Source: Coptis chinensis
Lineage: Eukaryota; Streptophyta; Magnoliopsida; Ranunculales; Ranunculaceae
Assembly: GCA_015680905.1 (NCBI GenBank)
Contig: CM027378.1
Location: 84,349,501-84,413,500, forward strand
Length of the DNA stretch: 64,000 nucleotides
Reading direction: 5' to 3'
The position numbers and the translations under genes were made by a program. Shown piece after piece: positions 37,722 to 49,525 of the stretch (position 1 is the first letter of the stretch; every line of letters starts with the position of its first letter). The notes beneath the pieces were generated by a model. That model saw nothing but the letters and a program-made list of their open reading frames with translations, was not told the DNA's origin and made no database searches.

Positions 37722-39985
37722 ATGTTTGATTCTGAGGATACCCGTTCTGATGACCTAGAGAGATCGCTAGGGTCAGAAGGGGTAGAGGTTTTTGGATCCG
37801 TTGTTGCTATTTCAAGTAATGACGACGCGGAGGACGGTTCTTCCTCTAGTAGTTGGCCCTGTAGGTCTGTAAATAGAAGTGCACTAAGGAGTTTTGGAGA
37901 TTTTAGGGAGAGGTTTAGCATAAACATACCCGAATTGGAAATACACAATCTAGGGGATGTAGATAATGTGTTTAGTAGAAGTTGTGTCCCTATAAATAGA
38001 GGGGTTGTTGTTTGCGTAGGGTAACTGAGAGTGTGAATGCTCTTGCCGTTCTCGAAGTTGACTTGTGATGTCTTAAACTTCTGTAGGAAGGCTCCATGTC
38101 AGTTCGTTGGAAACAGTTGGAGACTTTTTAAGGTTTTTGATATGTTAAATAAGTTAGGTGAGTACGGCATTAGGTTGAATGATATGTTAGAACACTTCAC
38201 TGTGAAGGGATCTAGGTCGAACAACTTTAGTCTGCAAACTATGACTGGTAAGTAGTCTGTTTTGGATAGAGTGAGTAACGAGTCTTTGGAGCAAAGACCG
38301 TTGTTGCTGAGGGGGAAGTATTGTGTGCCTGGAAGTAGTTTGAGGCGTAGGAATTATAATTTTGATGGTGCATTTGTATTGTTATCTATGTTTGGGATGA
38401 TTTGTTTCTCTTTTTCTTGCTGATCTTGATATGTGTTTGTTTGTTGAATCTGCAGACGTGGTGATTACGAACAGGAGTAGTCGGGGAGAAATTGATAGGT
38501 TTGCGAGGCTTAGGCGATCTGAGAAGAGGGAGATTCTTGAGGACGTTACGTGCTATTTCATTGAGTGTGGTGGTGAAGGGATAAGGTCAAAGAGGAGGCA
38601 ACAAAAGAAAAGAGCGCGAGCTGTGGTTGTTGCTAGTTCAGAAACATAAGTTGTTATGGACAGAGAGAGGATAATGACTTAATTACCCGGGAGGCTCGTC
38701 GAAGGAACCGCTCTGGGCCTGTGAAGGCTGGAGGTGACGCGAGTACGTCGGGGAGTGGAGCTGGTGTGATGAAGCAAATTGTGCCTCGTACTGGTGGGAA
38801 CTCCGAGGTCACTCCTGTGGAGCTGGGAAGGCAGCAAAGGGAAAACTCCCCACTTGAGATGGAGGAGCTGGCCTTCTCAGGGAGTGACTCTCTACTGAAG
38901 GGGAAGGTTGGTCCCTCGAATGGTAGACCTGTGAAGAGTGCCAGGGTGGATGGTGGTAACAGGCGCTTTGTTCCTGTTGTAGAGCATACTGGGGGGCGAC
39001 CTAGTTCAGGTCCTAGGTCGAGGACTGAGCTTGATATGAACGGTCTGGACCTGGAGACTTTCAAGGCTGGGTTGTCTCAGATTGCTACCCCGGGCTCGCG
39101 TGCTCCTGCTATGAAGGTAAGAATCCCTAGTAAGTCCACTGGGAAGTTTGTTATGAACCAGGATTATCTGGATCGGAACCTGGTGTATGTTGATGAGCAT
39201 GGTAAGAAACGAACTGTTAAGCGAGGTGATTGTAGTCACAAGTTGGCCAAGTTGGCGAGTTGCTTATTGGAAAGCATCGCACTTGATGGGGACCGGAGTG
39301 ATCATGACGCCAAGGACTTGGCTGAGAACTTGAGGCTGATGGACCTGGCGCAATGTTTGGTAAGTATGTTTACACTTTTGGTTTCTTTACTTAATTGATT
39401 TCTGAATCTTGACTGGTACTATTGTTGCATGTCTCCTAGCTTATTAGTGGTTATCAAAAGCTAAAGGAGGTTGCCCAGATTGCTGACTCTGAGAAAGGTG
39501 TGGTTGAGCATCTGAAGGAAGAGTTAGCTAATGTCCAGGATGTTCAGGTAGCAGAGAGGAAAGAATTTGATGATATGAAGTCGCAATATCAGGATGTGTG
39601 CTTAGCCAAGATCGTGCTTGGGAGTGAAGTGATGGGATTGAAGATTGAACTGGAGACTGTGACTGCCTATGCCAAAAATTATAAGGAGATTGCTCAGAAA
39701 GCGAAGGACGCTTATGAGTTTTTAGACAAAGACTACATTGAACTGGAGAGGGTGTATTATGCTTTGAGGGAGGAGCATGAACGCGGGGCTTTGGGTACAC
39801 CAGAGCAAGACGTACCAAAAGATGCATGTGATGCTCCTGTCTTGGCGACTACCTCTCTAGAGCTGGCTGAGAAGCATCCTGACGAAAATGCTACGAGTTC
39901 TTCTATGGCGATTGTGGACGGTGGAGCTATTGTGGGGGATGAATTGGAGCCCCTGCGTACTGAAAACTTGTCCAATGTTGTTTGA
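37722..39985 (+). pseudogene. Opposite-strand accessory ORF of element A, spliced, coiled coil
   Basis: It runs opposite to gag-pol. The N-terminal part is Ser/Asp-rich (EDTRSDDLERSLGSE), followed by LPFSKLTCDVLNFCRKAPCQ and FVGNSWRLFKVFDMLNKLGE, which resembles the domain in plant databases called putative gypsy-type transposon. A basic part (SKRRQQKKRARA) follows. A CTGCAG acceptor ends at 38455. A clean intron (TTG/GTAAGT at 39359, CCTAG at 39439) joins LAQCL to LISGYQKLKEVAQ in frame. The C-terminal part (LKEELANVQDVQVAERKEFD to YYALREEHERG) is a predicted coiled coil. Stops near 38022, 38253 and 38647 break it. Similar extra ORFs are known in Tat elements; function unknown. Confidence 0.65.
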
Positions 39986-40059
39986 TAATTTCTTATTTGT
40001 TTAGAGTGTGTTTACATGTTTCACTTGGTAGTATGTGTTTCTCTCTGAGAGTTGTTTTG

Positions 40060-40300
40060 ATACAATAGAGCTAGTTTCCCGGGCTTGCCTGGGCAGTTCA
40101 CCTTATTTATTGTTGGTATGTGGCATTGGCCAGATACATTAAGAGATGATAATCTGGGGCGACCTAGGCAGTTCGCCTTAATTAGTAGCTTTCATTTTGT
40201 TATTTCACTGAACTGGTTTCCTGGATTGTTCTGGGCAGTTCGGGATGATGACGTTATAGAACTGATTTCCTGAGTATGTTTAGGCAGTTCGTATTTTGCT
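40060..40300. repeat. Three-copy degenerate repeat, element A
   Basis: The phrase GA(a/g)CT(a/g)(g/a)TTTCC...GGGCAGTTCG recurs at about 40069, 40209 and 40261. It lies just past the 3' end of the accessory ORF in the element's 3' untranslated region. Confidence 0.55.
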
Positions 40301-40439
40301 CCTATGAAATGCATGTTTGTTTGAATGCTTGTTGCATGTTGATTTAACATCTCAATAAGAATTTTGACCTAGGGATGTATGTTCCGTTGTCTACAAAGAC
40401 TTAGAATGCCATGAAGCATTGGAGCTCGAGTGAGCGTAT

Positions 40440-41060
40440 TGCTTAGGAGAGCGTTCTGAATGTTCTAGGGAACGTTCTGTGCTAAGTTGATCCTAGAGTT
40501 GTAGGTCTTCAACTAGTGAGAAGTGTTGGAGCTACGAAGCCCTAGAGCTCAAGTGGGCATTTTATCTTAAGTGAGCGTGTTGCTCTTAGAGAGTGTTCTA
40601 TACTTAGTTGGCCCTAGAAGTATAGGTCTCCAACTATTGAGGATTGTTAGCTATGTAGCCCTTAGCTCGAGTGAGCATTTGATTGTAGATAACGTTTTAG
40701 CTCTAAAGAGCATTTTAGTTTTTCACTAACGTTCTACACTGAGTTGACCCTAGAATTGTAGGTTTCCAACTAGTGAGAAGTGTCAAGGCTAAGTAGCATA
40801 TGAGCTATGTAGCCCTGAGCTTGAGTGAGCGTTTTATTGTGTTGAACGTTTAAGCTCTGGAAAGCGTTTAAGTTCAAATAATCGTTTGGTTCTTAGAGAG
40901 CGTTTTGCACTGAGTTGGCCCCTAGAAATGTAGATATCCAACTAGTGAGAAGTAGGTGAGCTATGTAGCTCTGAGCTCGAGTGAGCATTTTCGCATGGAG
41001 AATGTTTGTGCTCATGAGAGCATTTTAGTTCAAGTTAGCGTTTTGCTCTTAAAGAGCGAG
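40440..41060. repeat. Degenerate tandem array in element A, about 4 units
   Basis: Units marked by 'gtaggtcttcaactagtgag'-type phrases at about 40501, 40622, 40760 and 40931, with GAGCG(t/g)TTTTGCTC motifs between. It is the decayed counterpart of the 138-bp array in element B (same 'ccaactagtgagaa' and 'gagagcgtt' words, less regular spacing). Confidence 0.75.
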
Positions 41061-41349
41061 ATGTGCGTCTATTTAATAACATTGAGATATTGCAGTGCAT
41101 TGATGCTAAATAAAAACTATGTGTACAGTGTTAAGAGTAAGAACTCAATGGAAACGGAATTTTTTATTAATAAAACTTTTTTAACAAGAAAGTATTACAA
41201 GGACGTGGTAATGCCTTTCCGTCTTGGGTTTTGATCCAATATGCTCCATTGCCAACGACTCGTTCTACTATGTAAGGGCCTTCCCATGTTGGTGCCAGTT
41301 TCGAGTCATCCTTAGTCTTTTTCAAGACTAGGTCGCCAGGTTCAAAACT

Positions 41350-42240
41350 TCAAGGGTTAACTTGCTTGTTATATGTCTTTCTCAGAGTTTGATGGTAGGA
41401 TGCCACTCGAATGGCTGCTAGGTCGTGTCGTTCTTCAAGTAAGTCGACCTCACGAACAAGAATGGTTTCATTCTGACTAGATTCGATGATCTCAGATTGA
41501 GTCGTTGTAATTGTCAACTCAGTAGGGATGACGGCCTCAGTACCATAGCATAGTGAGAACGGTGACTCGCCTGTACTAGAACGAGTTATCGTTCTATGAG
41601 CCCATAGAATATTTTCTAGCTGCATTGGCTACTGACTTTTGTTCTTTTCGATCTTCTTTTTCAAGTTCTCCAGAATTGCTTTCTTACTAGCTTCTGCTTG
41701 ACCATTGCTCTGAACGTACTGGGAAGTGGAGAATGCGTGAATGATCTTCCACTTGGCCAAGAATTATTTGACTATTTTTTCCTTGAATTGAGAGCCATTA
41801 TCCATCACCAATATGTGGGGAGGCCAAATCTGGTAATGATGTTGGTCCAAATGAAGTTTCTGACATTATATTTTTTTACATGAGCCAAGAGAATCGCTTC
41901 CACCCATTTGGTGAAGTAGTATAGCTGTTGCAGCTAGGACGGAAAGCTTGTGCTTTTCTGTGGAATGAATGGACCCATAATGTCCAAGCCCCACATGTGA
42001 AATAGCCAAGGGCTCGCAATGATGATCAGCTCGCGAGCTGGCTAGATGATATTGTGGCCAAATGTTTGGCACTTAATGCATTTGAGTACATACTTCTTGG
42101 CATCGATTTGCATTCTTGGCCAAAAGTATCCTTGTGAGATCGCTTTGTGAGCTAGAGAGCGACCTCTTGCGTGGTTTCCGCATTCTCCCTCGTGGATTTT
42201 TGCAAAAATCATTTGACCCTGTTATGGGCTTATGCACCTC
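41350..42240 (-). pseudogene. Integrase of element A
   Basis: In element order: an HHCC zinc finger (HEGECGNH ... LKCIKCQ, about 42200-42060), the DDE core with ILVMDNGSQFKEKIVK and, 35 residues after that Asp, the Glu in NGQAEASKKAILENLKKKIE (41830-41640), and a C-terminal part (LENILWAHRTITRSSTGESP to YNKQVNP, 41625-41350). Catalysing residues are still readable, but a stop follows KIVK and further stops occur between the blocks. Confidence 0.8.
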
Positions 42241-42658
42241 AAATGGGGTCCTCCAGCAGATTTTCTAAAAAAAAATTAGTTTACAAGGCAGTAGCGACCT
42301 GACAGATATTGAACTTGTCTAGCCCTGGTTAATTTGATTGTGCTTTGCCGAGCTAGATATAATCTATGATGGGTTGTATCCATGTTTGACTCATCTGAGT
42401 GTCAGAGAGTGGGCATAGGTCGGTAACTTCTAAGACGTGCTCATTTTGTTAAACAGGTCGACCGACTACTTTGATGAGTAGTTTCCTAGGATCACAGTTC
42501 GGTGTTTGGGACATGAGGTACGCCAAGCTATCAGCGTGGTGATTCTCTTCCCATAGGAAATGTTGTATGGTGACTTTCTTGAAAGAATGCAGTAATTAAT
42601 CTACAACTTGAAGGTACTTAAAAAGGTTACCTTCATTGATGGTATACTCATGGGCGAC

Positions 42659-45057
42659 CTAGAGAACAACTAGTTGTGAATCGCTAAAGACCTTGAGCTC
42701 CTGAGCTTCGAGCTCTAACGCCATACGGAGTCCCATGATCAGGGCTTCGTACTCCGCTTCATCGTTGGAGGTCGCAAAATCGATGTGAACTGACTTTTCC
42801 ACCATAGAGCCATCTTGTGACACTATGACTACTCTAACTCTACTGCCCCCTGGATTGCTAGCTCCATCCACGAATAGTGACCATACCGACGGGTCATGTT
42901 GTTTAGAAGTCGGGGTGTTGTCCTCTGGTTCCTAGTTCAGGTCGTCAACTGGGAAATCTGCTAAGAAATTAGCAACGACCTGACCCTTCTGAAAGGTTCT
43001 TGGGGTGAACTCAATATAGTGTTCGCCGAGTTCTTCTACCAATACTGCCATACGAGTTGTCTTGTTATCTTTAAGAAGGATCTTCTTAAGTGGTAGGTCG
43101 ATGAGCACTTTGATTGGATGTGCTTGGAAGTAGGGCCTGAACTTTCTTGTTGAATAAAGTAGTGTCAGACTACCTTTTCAATGTGGTAGTAGTTCTTCTC
43201 AGCTGGCAGCAATATATTGCTTGTGAAGTAGATCGATTTCTTTGCGTTCTGCTCCTCTTTGAAGAGAACCAAACTGATAGCGAAGTCAGACACTGCTAAG
43301 TACAGCCCCAGCATTTCACCATCAATCGGTTTTGCCAGCACAGAAGATGTTGTCAAATAGTCCTTAAGAGTAGAGAACGCTTGGTGGTTGTCACCAAGTA
43401 CGGTACGAGTTTAAAACGGTGTACTTGAAAAAAACTTAGTTCGTGTTTTAAACGGAACGTCTCGGGAAAAAAACATAATAAATAATAATAAATAAATAAA
43501 TAAATAACATTAAAAAAAACATAAAAAAGCGTGGGGCTTAAAAAACGGGTTTAAAACGTATAATACATAAAAGAAACGGTAAAAACCGATGATAAAGAAT
43601 AAAATAGATAAGGAGTTTGATTATTTATAAGAGTGAAAAAAAGAATAGGCACATAAAATAAAAATAATAATAATACAAATTAAAGAAAATTCAAATACAT
43701 GAAAATATATCAAATTATCATTACTCATCCAAATACTAGAAGTTTTAGATTCAGTACCAAAACACAACTCTAAATAAGATACTACTAATTACCAACCATA
43801 ATGGCATAATCAAGTACTACAAATAAATTAATAACTTTAAAATTTCCAATTATTAATAGTCCAAAATAAAATAGAACTGTCTCAATAAGTCAATCTAACG
43901 CCCACTCTTCAAAAAGGTAAACTCCAAAACCCCTTTTTCTTCTTGCGTTTTCTTTTAGATTATTATTTAAAAAAAAATTAAACGGGAGATTTTCAAAATC
44001 TCAGGTTTTAAACGTTTTTTAAGTTTAAAACGCGTTTAAAACGTTTAAAACACATTTTTTTGAAAAACCCGGGTTTTAAACTGGAACAAGACGCCTTGCC
44101 AATATCTCGGGTTTTAAACGCGTTTTTTTCAAAAAAAACGCCAAATTTGGTGGCAATGTGACATTGCTCGTTCCATAAGAATTGTTCGCCCTTCTTGAGA
44201 ATTTGTAAGAACGGTCGACATTTGTCTGATGCTCTCGATATGAATCGGTTTAGAGCTGCCACCATTCCTAACAGTTTCTGTATCAACTTCTTTGTTTTTG
44301 GGTCGGGCATGTCCAAGAACACTCAAATCTGATCAGGGTTTGCTTCTATCCCACGTTGTGAGACCTGATACCCAAGAAATTTCTCGAAGGACGATCCAAA
44401 GAGGCATTTCTCCGAGTTAAGCTTCATCTGAGTTCGTCGAAGTCTGGAGAACGCTTATGTGAGATGATCTAAGTGATCTCCAGCTTTCTTGCTTTTGACG
44501 ACCATGTCATCTATGTAAACTTTTATGGTGTCACCTAACATGTCTTGGAACATATCGGTGACAAGTCGCTGGTAGGTCGCTCCAGTGTTCTTGAGGCTGA
44601 ACGGGAAGACGTTGTAACAGTAAATTCCTTGCTCTGTCACGAATGAGGTTTTCTCTTGGTCTTATTCTGCTAGTGGGATTTGGTTGTAGCCACTGTAGAC
44701 ATCCATGAATGACAGTAGCTCGTGGCCACAGGTCTGGTCCATAAGTCGGTCAATTCTTGGTAAGGGGAAGCTATCCTTAGGAGTTTCTAGATTTATTAGG
44801 TTGGTAAAGTCCACGCAGAGGCGAACTATGCCAATCTTTTTTAGGACTGCTACTATATTAGCGACCCATTCGGGATAATCGACTTTCCTAATAAAGCTAA
44901 CTTTTTTGAGATTTTCGACTTCTTCATTGATTGCTTTTTGGAATCTAAGGGATAACTTTCGAGGTCGTTGGCGAACTGGTTTAGTATTTGGGTTTACATT
45001 TAATTTGGCATACAATATTGGGATCAATTCCAGGCACATCGATGTACGACCAAGCAA
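42659..45057 (-). pseudogene. Reverse transcriptase and dual RNase H of element A, interrupted
   Basis: RT: 45057-44662 reads NPNTKPVRQRPRKLSLRFQK to MDVYSGYNQIPLAE; 44640-44455 contains the catalytic YIDDMVVKS box. RNase H of the normal retroelement type: 43356-43165 (GEMLGLYLAVSDFAISLVLF). A second, archaeal-type RNase H: 42871-42659 (MDGASNPGGSRVRVVI, SNDEAEYEALIMGLRMALEL, FSDSQLVV), with the D-E-D residues visible. A foreign 757-bp insertion at 43389-44145 separates RT from RNase H. Stops lie at several joins. Confidence 0.85.
43389..44145. mobile_element. 757-bp AT-rich insertion inside element A pol
   Basis: Flanked by (C)TTGGTGG(T) at 43380-43388 and (T)TTGGTGG(C) at 44146-44154, where element B reads continuously CTTGGTGGCACTG, so the copy is a target duplication of 7-9 bp. 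Both ends carry several copies of GTTTTAAACG/CGTTTAAAAC words and runs of A next to them; the centre is (AAT)n/(AAAT)n-rich and non-coding. No long terminal inverted repeat was found. A 9-bp duplication would point to MULE-type and 8 bp to hAT. Confidence 0.65.
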
Positions 45058-45299
45058 AAATATCTTTATTTAATGATAAAAAACTTACAAGTTATGCCTT
45101 GAGAGTAGGATCAAGGTTAGCTCCTACATAAACAAACTTGGGGTCATCCTCAGTTCCTAGGTTGACCTTTTCCTTCAACTCGATCTGAGCATCCGCCTCA
45201 ATGGGTTGAGCGACCTTTGGGGTCTTGGTCTTTTGCAGTGTCTCTTTGACCTAAAGGGGTTGGACAACCCCACTGGACTTCTAGAAATACGTTTTTGAC

Positions 45300-46110
45300 C
45301 TAGCCCCCAGTGCTCTCCTTTGTGAGTTCGCTGCGGGGGGTCTTGGTTAAGGTCTTGACCTCAGAGATGAAGTCTTCTGCCAGCTTGGTTTTGGCGATGT
45401 CTCTCTTGTTTTTGAGTGAATCCCCAGCAGACTTGTTGATTGAGAAGATCTGATTGCAATTGTGGGTATCGAGCTGGTTGCTTCTGAGCTTCATCATGCC
45501 TCTGAGCTTGGGAAGCATAAAACCTGATGGAATGTTGATGGCACTGCTTGCATCTTGTGGATCTAACCACGTCCTAAAATAGTAGTATAGACGAGTTGAC
45601 ATCTAGAATGATGAAGCGCATATTGATGCTGACCTTGTCTTCGTGCCACCCAACTAAGACAGGTAGAATGATGTCTCCTATTGGGTTGGCTCATGATCCG
45701 TTAAAGCCATAGAGGGGGGTTATTAGATCGATCATGACTGACCTGGGCATGTTAATCTCCTTAAAGGTGAGGCAGAATAGGATGTCGCAAGAACTGCCTG
45801 GGTCGATCAGGACGCGCTTGATAGTCCAGTCACTGATTTTGACGTGGACCACCAAGGCATCATTGTGTGGGAGACACACCTTGTTGAGGTCGGCCTCAGT
45901 GAAAGTGATGTCTCCTGAGTTGCGGGCAGTTGCGTGTGGGGTAGGAGCTGCTTGTGAAGAGAACTGGTAGACTTCTTGGAGGGCACATACCCGTCTCCTT
46001 TTCTCCCTTGTGGTCATGACAGAGTCGTCCTGGAAAGTGATCATATTGATCGTTCTGTTGTTATCTCTGTTAGATGAATGTTGGCAACGATCATGACGAG
46101 ATCGATCCAT
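45300..46110 (-). pseudogene. Retropepsin (protease) region of element A
   Basis: 46110-45691 reads FTEADLNKVCLPHNDALVVH then VKISDWTIKRVLIDPGSSCD, where DPGSS is the aspartic-protease active-site loop (variant of DTGSS). The second half is out of frame and resumes at 45602-45300 (a linker towards RT with SAINIPSGFMLPKLRGMMKL). Stops between the pieces. Confidence 0.75.
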
Positions 46111-47263
46111 AGAGCGTTCTTGAGCGCGGGAGTGATCTCGGTTGTGGTTGCATGGAGGAGTTCGGCTTCGCTCTCTGCAAGTAAGCCATTAGCTTGTGGG
46201 GCAGGTTGTCATCGGCTATATCAGTATAGTGCTTGATATGGCCTGTCTCAATGAGGTCTTGGAGATAATGCTTAAGTCGCGGCATTCGTTGGTCTCATGG
46301 CACTTTGCTTTGTGGAAAGCGCAATATGGCTTTCCTGGTGTGTCTTCTGGCCATTTTACCTCAGGTCGGTAATAGGCCACTATTTTTATTTTCTTCAGTA
46401 TGTAGCTTGGAGATCTTGTCAGCACGGCGAACTCACGCTTCATGTGCGTCCTGGAACCAGACTTCTGTCTTTGTGGTCTAGGTCGCACGGGGCAGCGTCT
46501 GAGATTGCTGCAACTTCCTCTTGTTCACCTTCGTGATCTAAAGCTTCCTATAACTTTATATATTTGTACACGCGAGTGTACAAGTCTTCCAGTTTTTCAA
46601 GACGCTCCTTTATGAGCGACCTGTATATTTAGGTGTTTTTCCGAATTGCCTTGGTGAATGCCAAGGTTGCAAAGGACTCTTGGAGGTCACTTTCTATAGA
46701 CAACAAGTCTCTCTTGAATCGCCCTAAGAGGGAGCGGATTGACTCGTCTTTCTTCTGAGACAACATGAAGAGTGAGTCGACATCGGTTTTCTTACGTTTG
46801 TTATGAACGTAATGATTAGCGAACTGATCGATTAGCTTCTCGAAGCTATCGATGGAGTTTGGTGCCAGTGAGTAGAGCCAGTCGAGGGCTCCTTCTTTTA
46901 GACTTGCAAGAAACAAGCGACATTACAAGTAGTCGAACTCTTGCACACTGTAGAGTGCGAGACTCTGGATGTATCGAGCTACGTGTTGCCGGGACACGTG
47001 CTGCCATCATACATTACAAAGCATGGCTGAATGAAATTGTGCGGGGAGGGTTTACTGAGTACCTTCGGTGTGAATGGGGATGCTCGATAAGTTTTCAGCA
47101 TCTTCTGGATGATCTGAGTGGCGTCCTTCTTCACAGTACTCTGGTCGATTTGCTGGGACAGCTCGTTGATTTGCTGGTTCCGCGGTGGCTCCATTGGGGT
47201 TCTGGGCTGCCACCTAACTTTTGAGTGCGGTGTTTTCCTGTCGTAAGAGGGTGATGCTGTCAT
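46091..47263 (-). pseudogene. Gag of element A
   Basis: Pieces in order: 47263-46979 (INELSQQIDQSTVKKDATQI ... YDGSTCPG), 46916-46629 (retrotransposon gag core: MFLASLKEGALDWLYSLAPN, FEKLIDQFANHY), and 46488-46091 with YCAFHKAKCHETNEC, a zinc-knuckle-like Cys/His cluster, then an Arg-rich tail. It should package element RNA in the cytoplasm. Frameshifts at about 46970 and 46600 break it. Confidence 0.8.
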
Positions 47264-47385
47264 TAATGGTTCCCATCTGGGCGGCCATGTTCTTTATTTG
47301 TTCTTGTAGGATGTCCATACTTCGTGGGCTTGAGATTTGCTTGAAGGTTTTTCTAGTTAAATAGTTGTGAACTCAAGAAATTGAG

Positions 47386-47400
47386 CCACACATGGCGCCA
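47386..47400 (-). other. Primer-binding site of element A
   Basis: Directly inside the LTR, TTGGCGCCATGTGTGG on the minus strand begins with TGGCGCC, complementary to the 3' end of plant tRNA-Asp (...GGCGCCA); the match fades after 7-8 bases. Confidence 0.6.
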
Positions 47401-47401
47401 A

Positions 47402-47940
47402 TGTAAATGCTGTATTTGGTTAACCTTACTAATGCAGGCAATTCGAAGGAGATGGGCTGATTGATTGGGTTTGACCGAGTTCGTTTGGACAAACTGCCTA
47501 CGTATCAAGTTCAGACTTGAATCAGGTCAGATGTAGTTCCTCTTCTCTTTATATAAGCAAGATGCTCGCGCTTCCTCTTCTCCCGTGTCAGGTCAAGTTC
47601 AGGACTTAGCGCTCTTTAATGAGTCATGATAGAGAGGCGTGGTGAGTGGTAGAGTGTGCACCTGGAGCTCTGGTCTTAATGATGACAGTTGTGGCGTCCG
47701 TTACTAGCTATTGTTGTGTGAACAAGCATGGACCTTCTGGAGATCGCCTGACAGTCAAACTGGCAGGTCGGTCTCCTTGAAGAGATCGACCGCTTGGTTT
47801 GATGTGCTGAGAAGCGATCTAAACTGTTCGTGTGTAATGAAGCGACCTAAAAAATGTACTTGGTACTGATCGGTTGGTAGTTTTCACTTGTGTTGTACAC
47901 GTGTATAATATCTATAGAATTTGGGTATTAGTCCTTCACA
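47402..47940 (-). repeat. 5' LTR of element A
   Basis: Plus-strand TGTAAATGCTG to TAGTCCTTCACA, that is TG...CA ends. It shares with the element B LTRs the words 'gaccgagttcgtt', 'aactgcctacgtatc' and 'acacgtgtataatat', so the two belong to one family but different subfamilies. The partner LTR is missing. Confidence 0.8.
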
Positions 47941-47945
47941 TAGGG

Positions 47946-49027
47946 TTAGGGTTCCAAAATAGGTAACCACATAGATTACAAGAAAATAGTAATTTCTAAT
48001 ACAAGAAATAAGGGACTGACTCTCTTACTCAAGTATGTAATAATGGTGTGTGCGCCCCTTTGATGGCGCAGCAGCAACAGATACGTAGGCTCATTACAGT
48101 TCTACTTTTGTTTCCTTACGTTTAAAGATCAACTTTTGTTTTGAATCCATTTTCAATTTCCAATTTCCAATTTCCAATTTCATAAGCTTCACTTACTGTT
48201 ATATAAGCTTCAATTCACTTGTTGTTATTTATTATTAAGGTAACTACAGGGGCTCCTTTAACCACCCAAAGGACTTGGAGTGTCATATGAATTGACCAAA
48301 TATGGGCCCGTACTTGGATCGACACCACATCTACCACACACGCACAAAATTGGTCCCGCCACATCGCCCATTTATCAACCTCAACTGTAATGACTTGATG
48401 GAAAAAGACACGTCACATATTTATCATCTTCTTCACTTTTTTCAAACCCCCTGATGCAAAGAAGAAGACACAAAAAAGTCCCCCCTCAGAGAAAAGTATT
48501 CTAATATGGGGAATTTCACTTGGCATAGTTTTCTCATCACACGCACAATGGGACAAATATATTTCAAAGAAAAAAATCATTTAAAAAATATTTTAATTTC
48601 GCATAAGCATCTCTATTGTCACTACACCTAATCCAATTATAGTTTTGATGTTTCAGATTGAGCAAGTGGAACAACCACAATTTTAGAAATAGTTATTATA
48701 GTGGAGTACAACATATGAAGAATAAGTAGATAAGAAAAAAATAGCTTTTGGTCTAGCTTTAAGATACGTGAGTGAGAGAGTGTCCACATATTGATAAATT
48801 AAGATATTGGCATAGGCTATTAGGGTGGATTAGCTACTTAAGAATTACTCTATTCAATTGACATTTGATCTTGCAGTAGTAATAGACTAAGAAGTAATAA
48901 ATATTAGTGAGCTCAATGTGTCATACGAAGTAGTGATTGAGAGTTGTTGAGAACTTGAGATATGAATGACTCCATCGAATCTTAATCATACATTTAAAAT
49001 GGTGTGTTTCAGTATATTGTTGTCGTG
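47946..49027. other. Intergenic, no gene recognised
   Basis: AT-rich sequence between elements A and the Helitron-like insert. No coding frame of note. Confidence 0.5.
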
Positions 49028-49457
49028 CTAGGGATATGCCCCTGCATACGGCACGCGAGACCTCCACGTGCCTGTGGCACTATCTCGACAACTCATCGCA
49101 CCTTCGTCACAAGGCATACACGATATCTTAAAGCAAAATATTCATTAGCAAGAAGACCAAATAAAACAACTCAATTTATAAGTCAAATTTCCAAGGCCAT
49201 CCCAATTACCCATTATCTATAAGCCCAAATCAATTGGAGGCCTAACAGTTTATGGGCTAACCCAACAATTTATAAGCCCAACCGCAATTGTTGACTTTTG
49301 GTTGATTTTTGAACATATCTCATAGTATTGATTACACTTAACAAAATTACACAAACTCTCCAAACACTTGGATCTGCCATGTCACAACTTACTAAAAGAC
49401 AACAACCACTGAATGGAGGCCCTGTGGGCCCTACACCATTGCTTTTTATTATATAGA
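49028..49457 (-). mobile_element. Small non-autonomous Helitron-like element, 430 bp
   Basis: On the minus strand the 5' end is A/TCTATATAATAAAAAGC, the style of plant Helitron 5' ends (A before TC as at the usual AT target). The 3' end reads GTATGCAGGGGCATATCCCTAG: a TATGC-AGGG-GCATA hairpin lies a few bases upstream of terminal CTAG. The base after CTAG is C, not the usual T, which weakens the call. No Rep/helicase coding. Confidence 0.5.
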
Positions 49458-49525
49458 TAAGCGATAAACTTGCGGCAAGAAACGAGGTTTCTTTATAAAA
49501 TGAATTTAAGATAGAATATTAGTAT

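Larger units (their letters stand above)
37591..47940 (-). mobile_element. Tat-lineage Ty3/gypsy element A, 3'-truncated
   Basis: In minus orientation: 5' LTR (47940-47402), primer-binding site, gag, protease, RT, RNase H, a second archaeal-type RNase H, integrase, degenerate tandem repeats, and an opposite-strand accessory ORF. The second RNase H after the normal one plus an antisense extra ORF are features known from the Tat clade (Retand, Ogre, Grande and relatives). The 3' LTR that should lie left of 37.6 kb is absent, and the sequence abuts a broken MULE. Many stops and frameshifts, and a nested insertion at 43389-44145, show it is dead. Confidence 0.85.

Noticed and set aside
39528..39827. 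99-codon minus-strand frame
   Set aside because: Shadow of the accessory ORF on the plus strand; no independent support.
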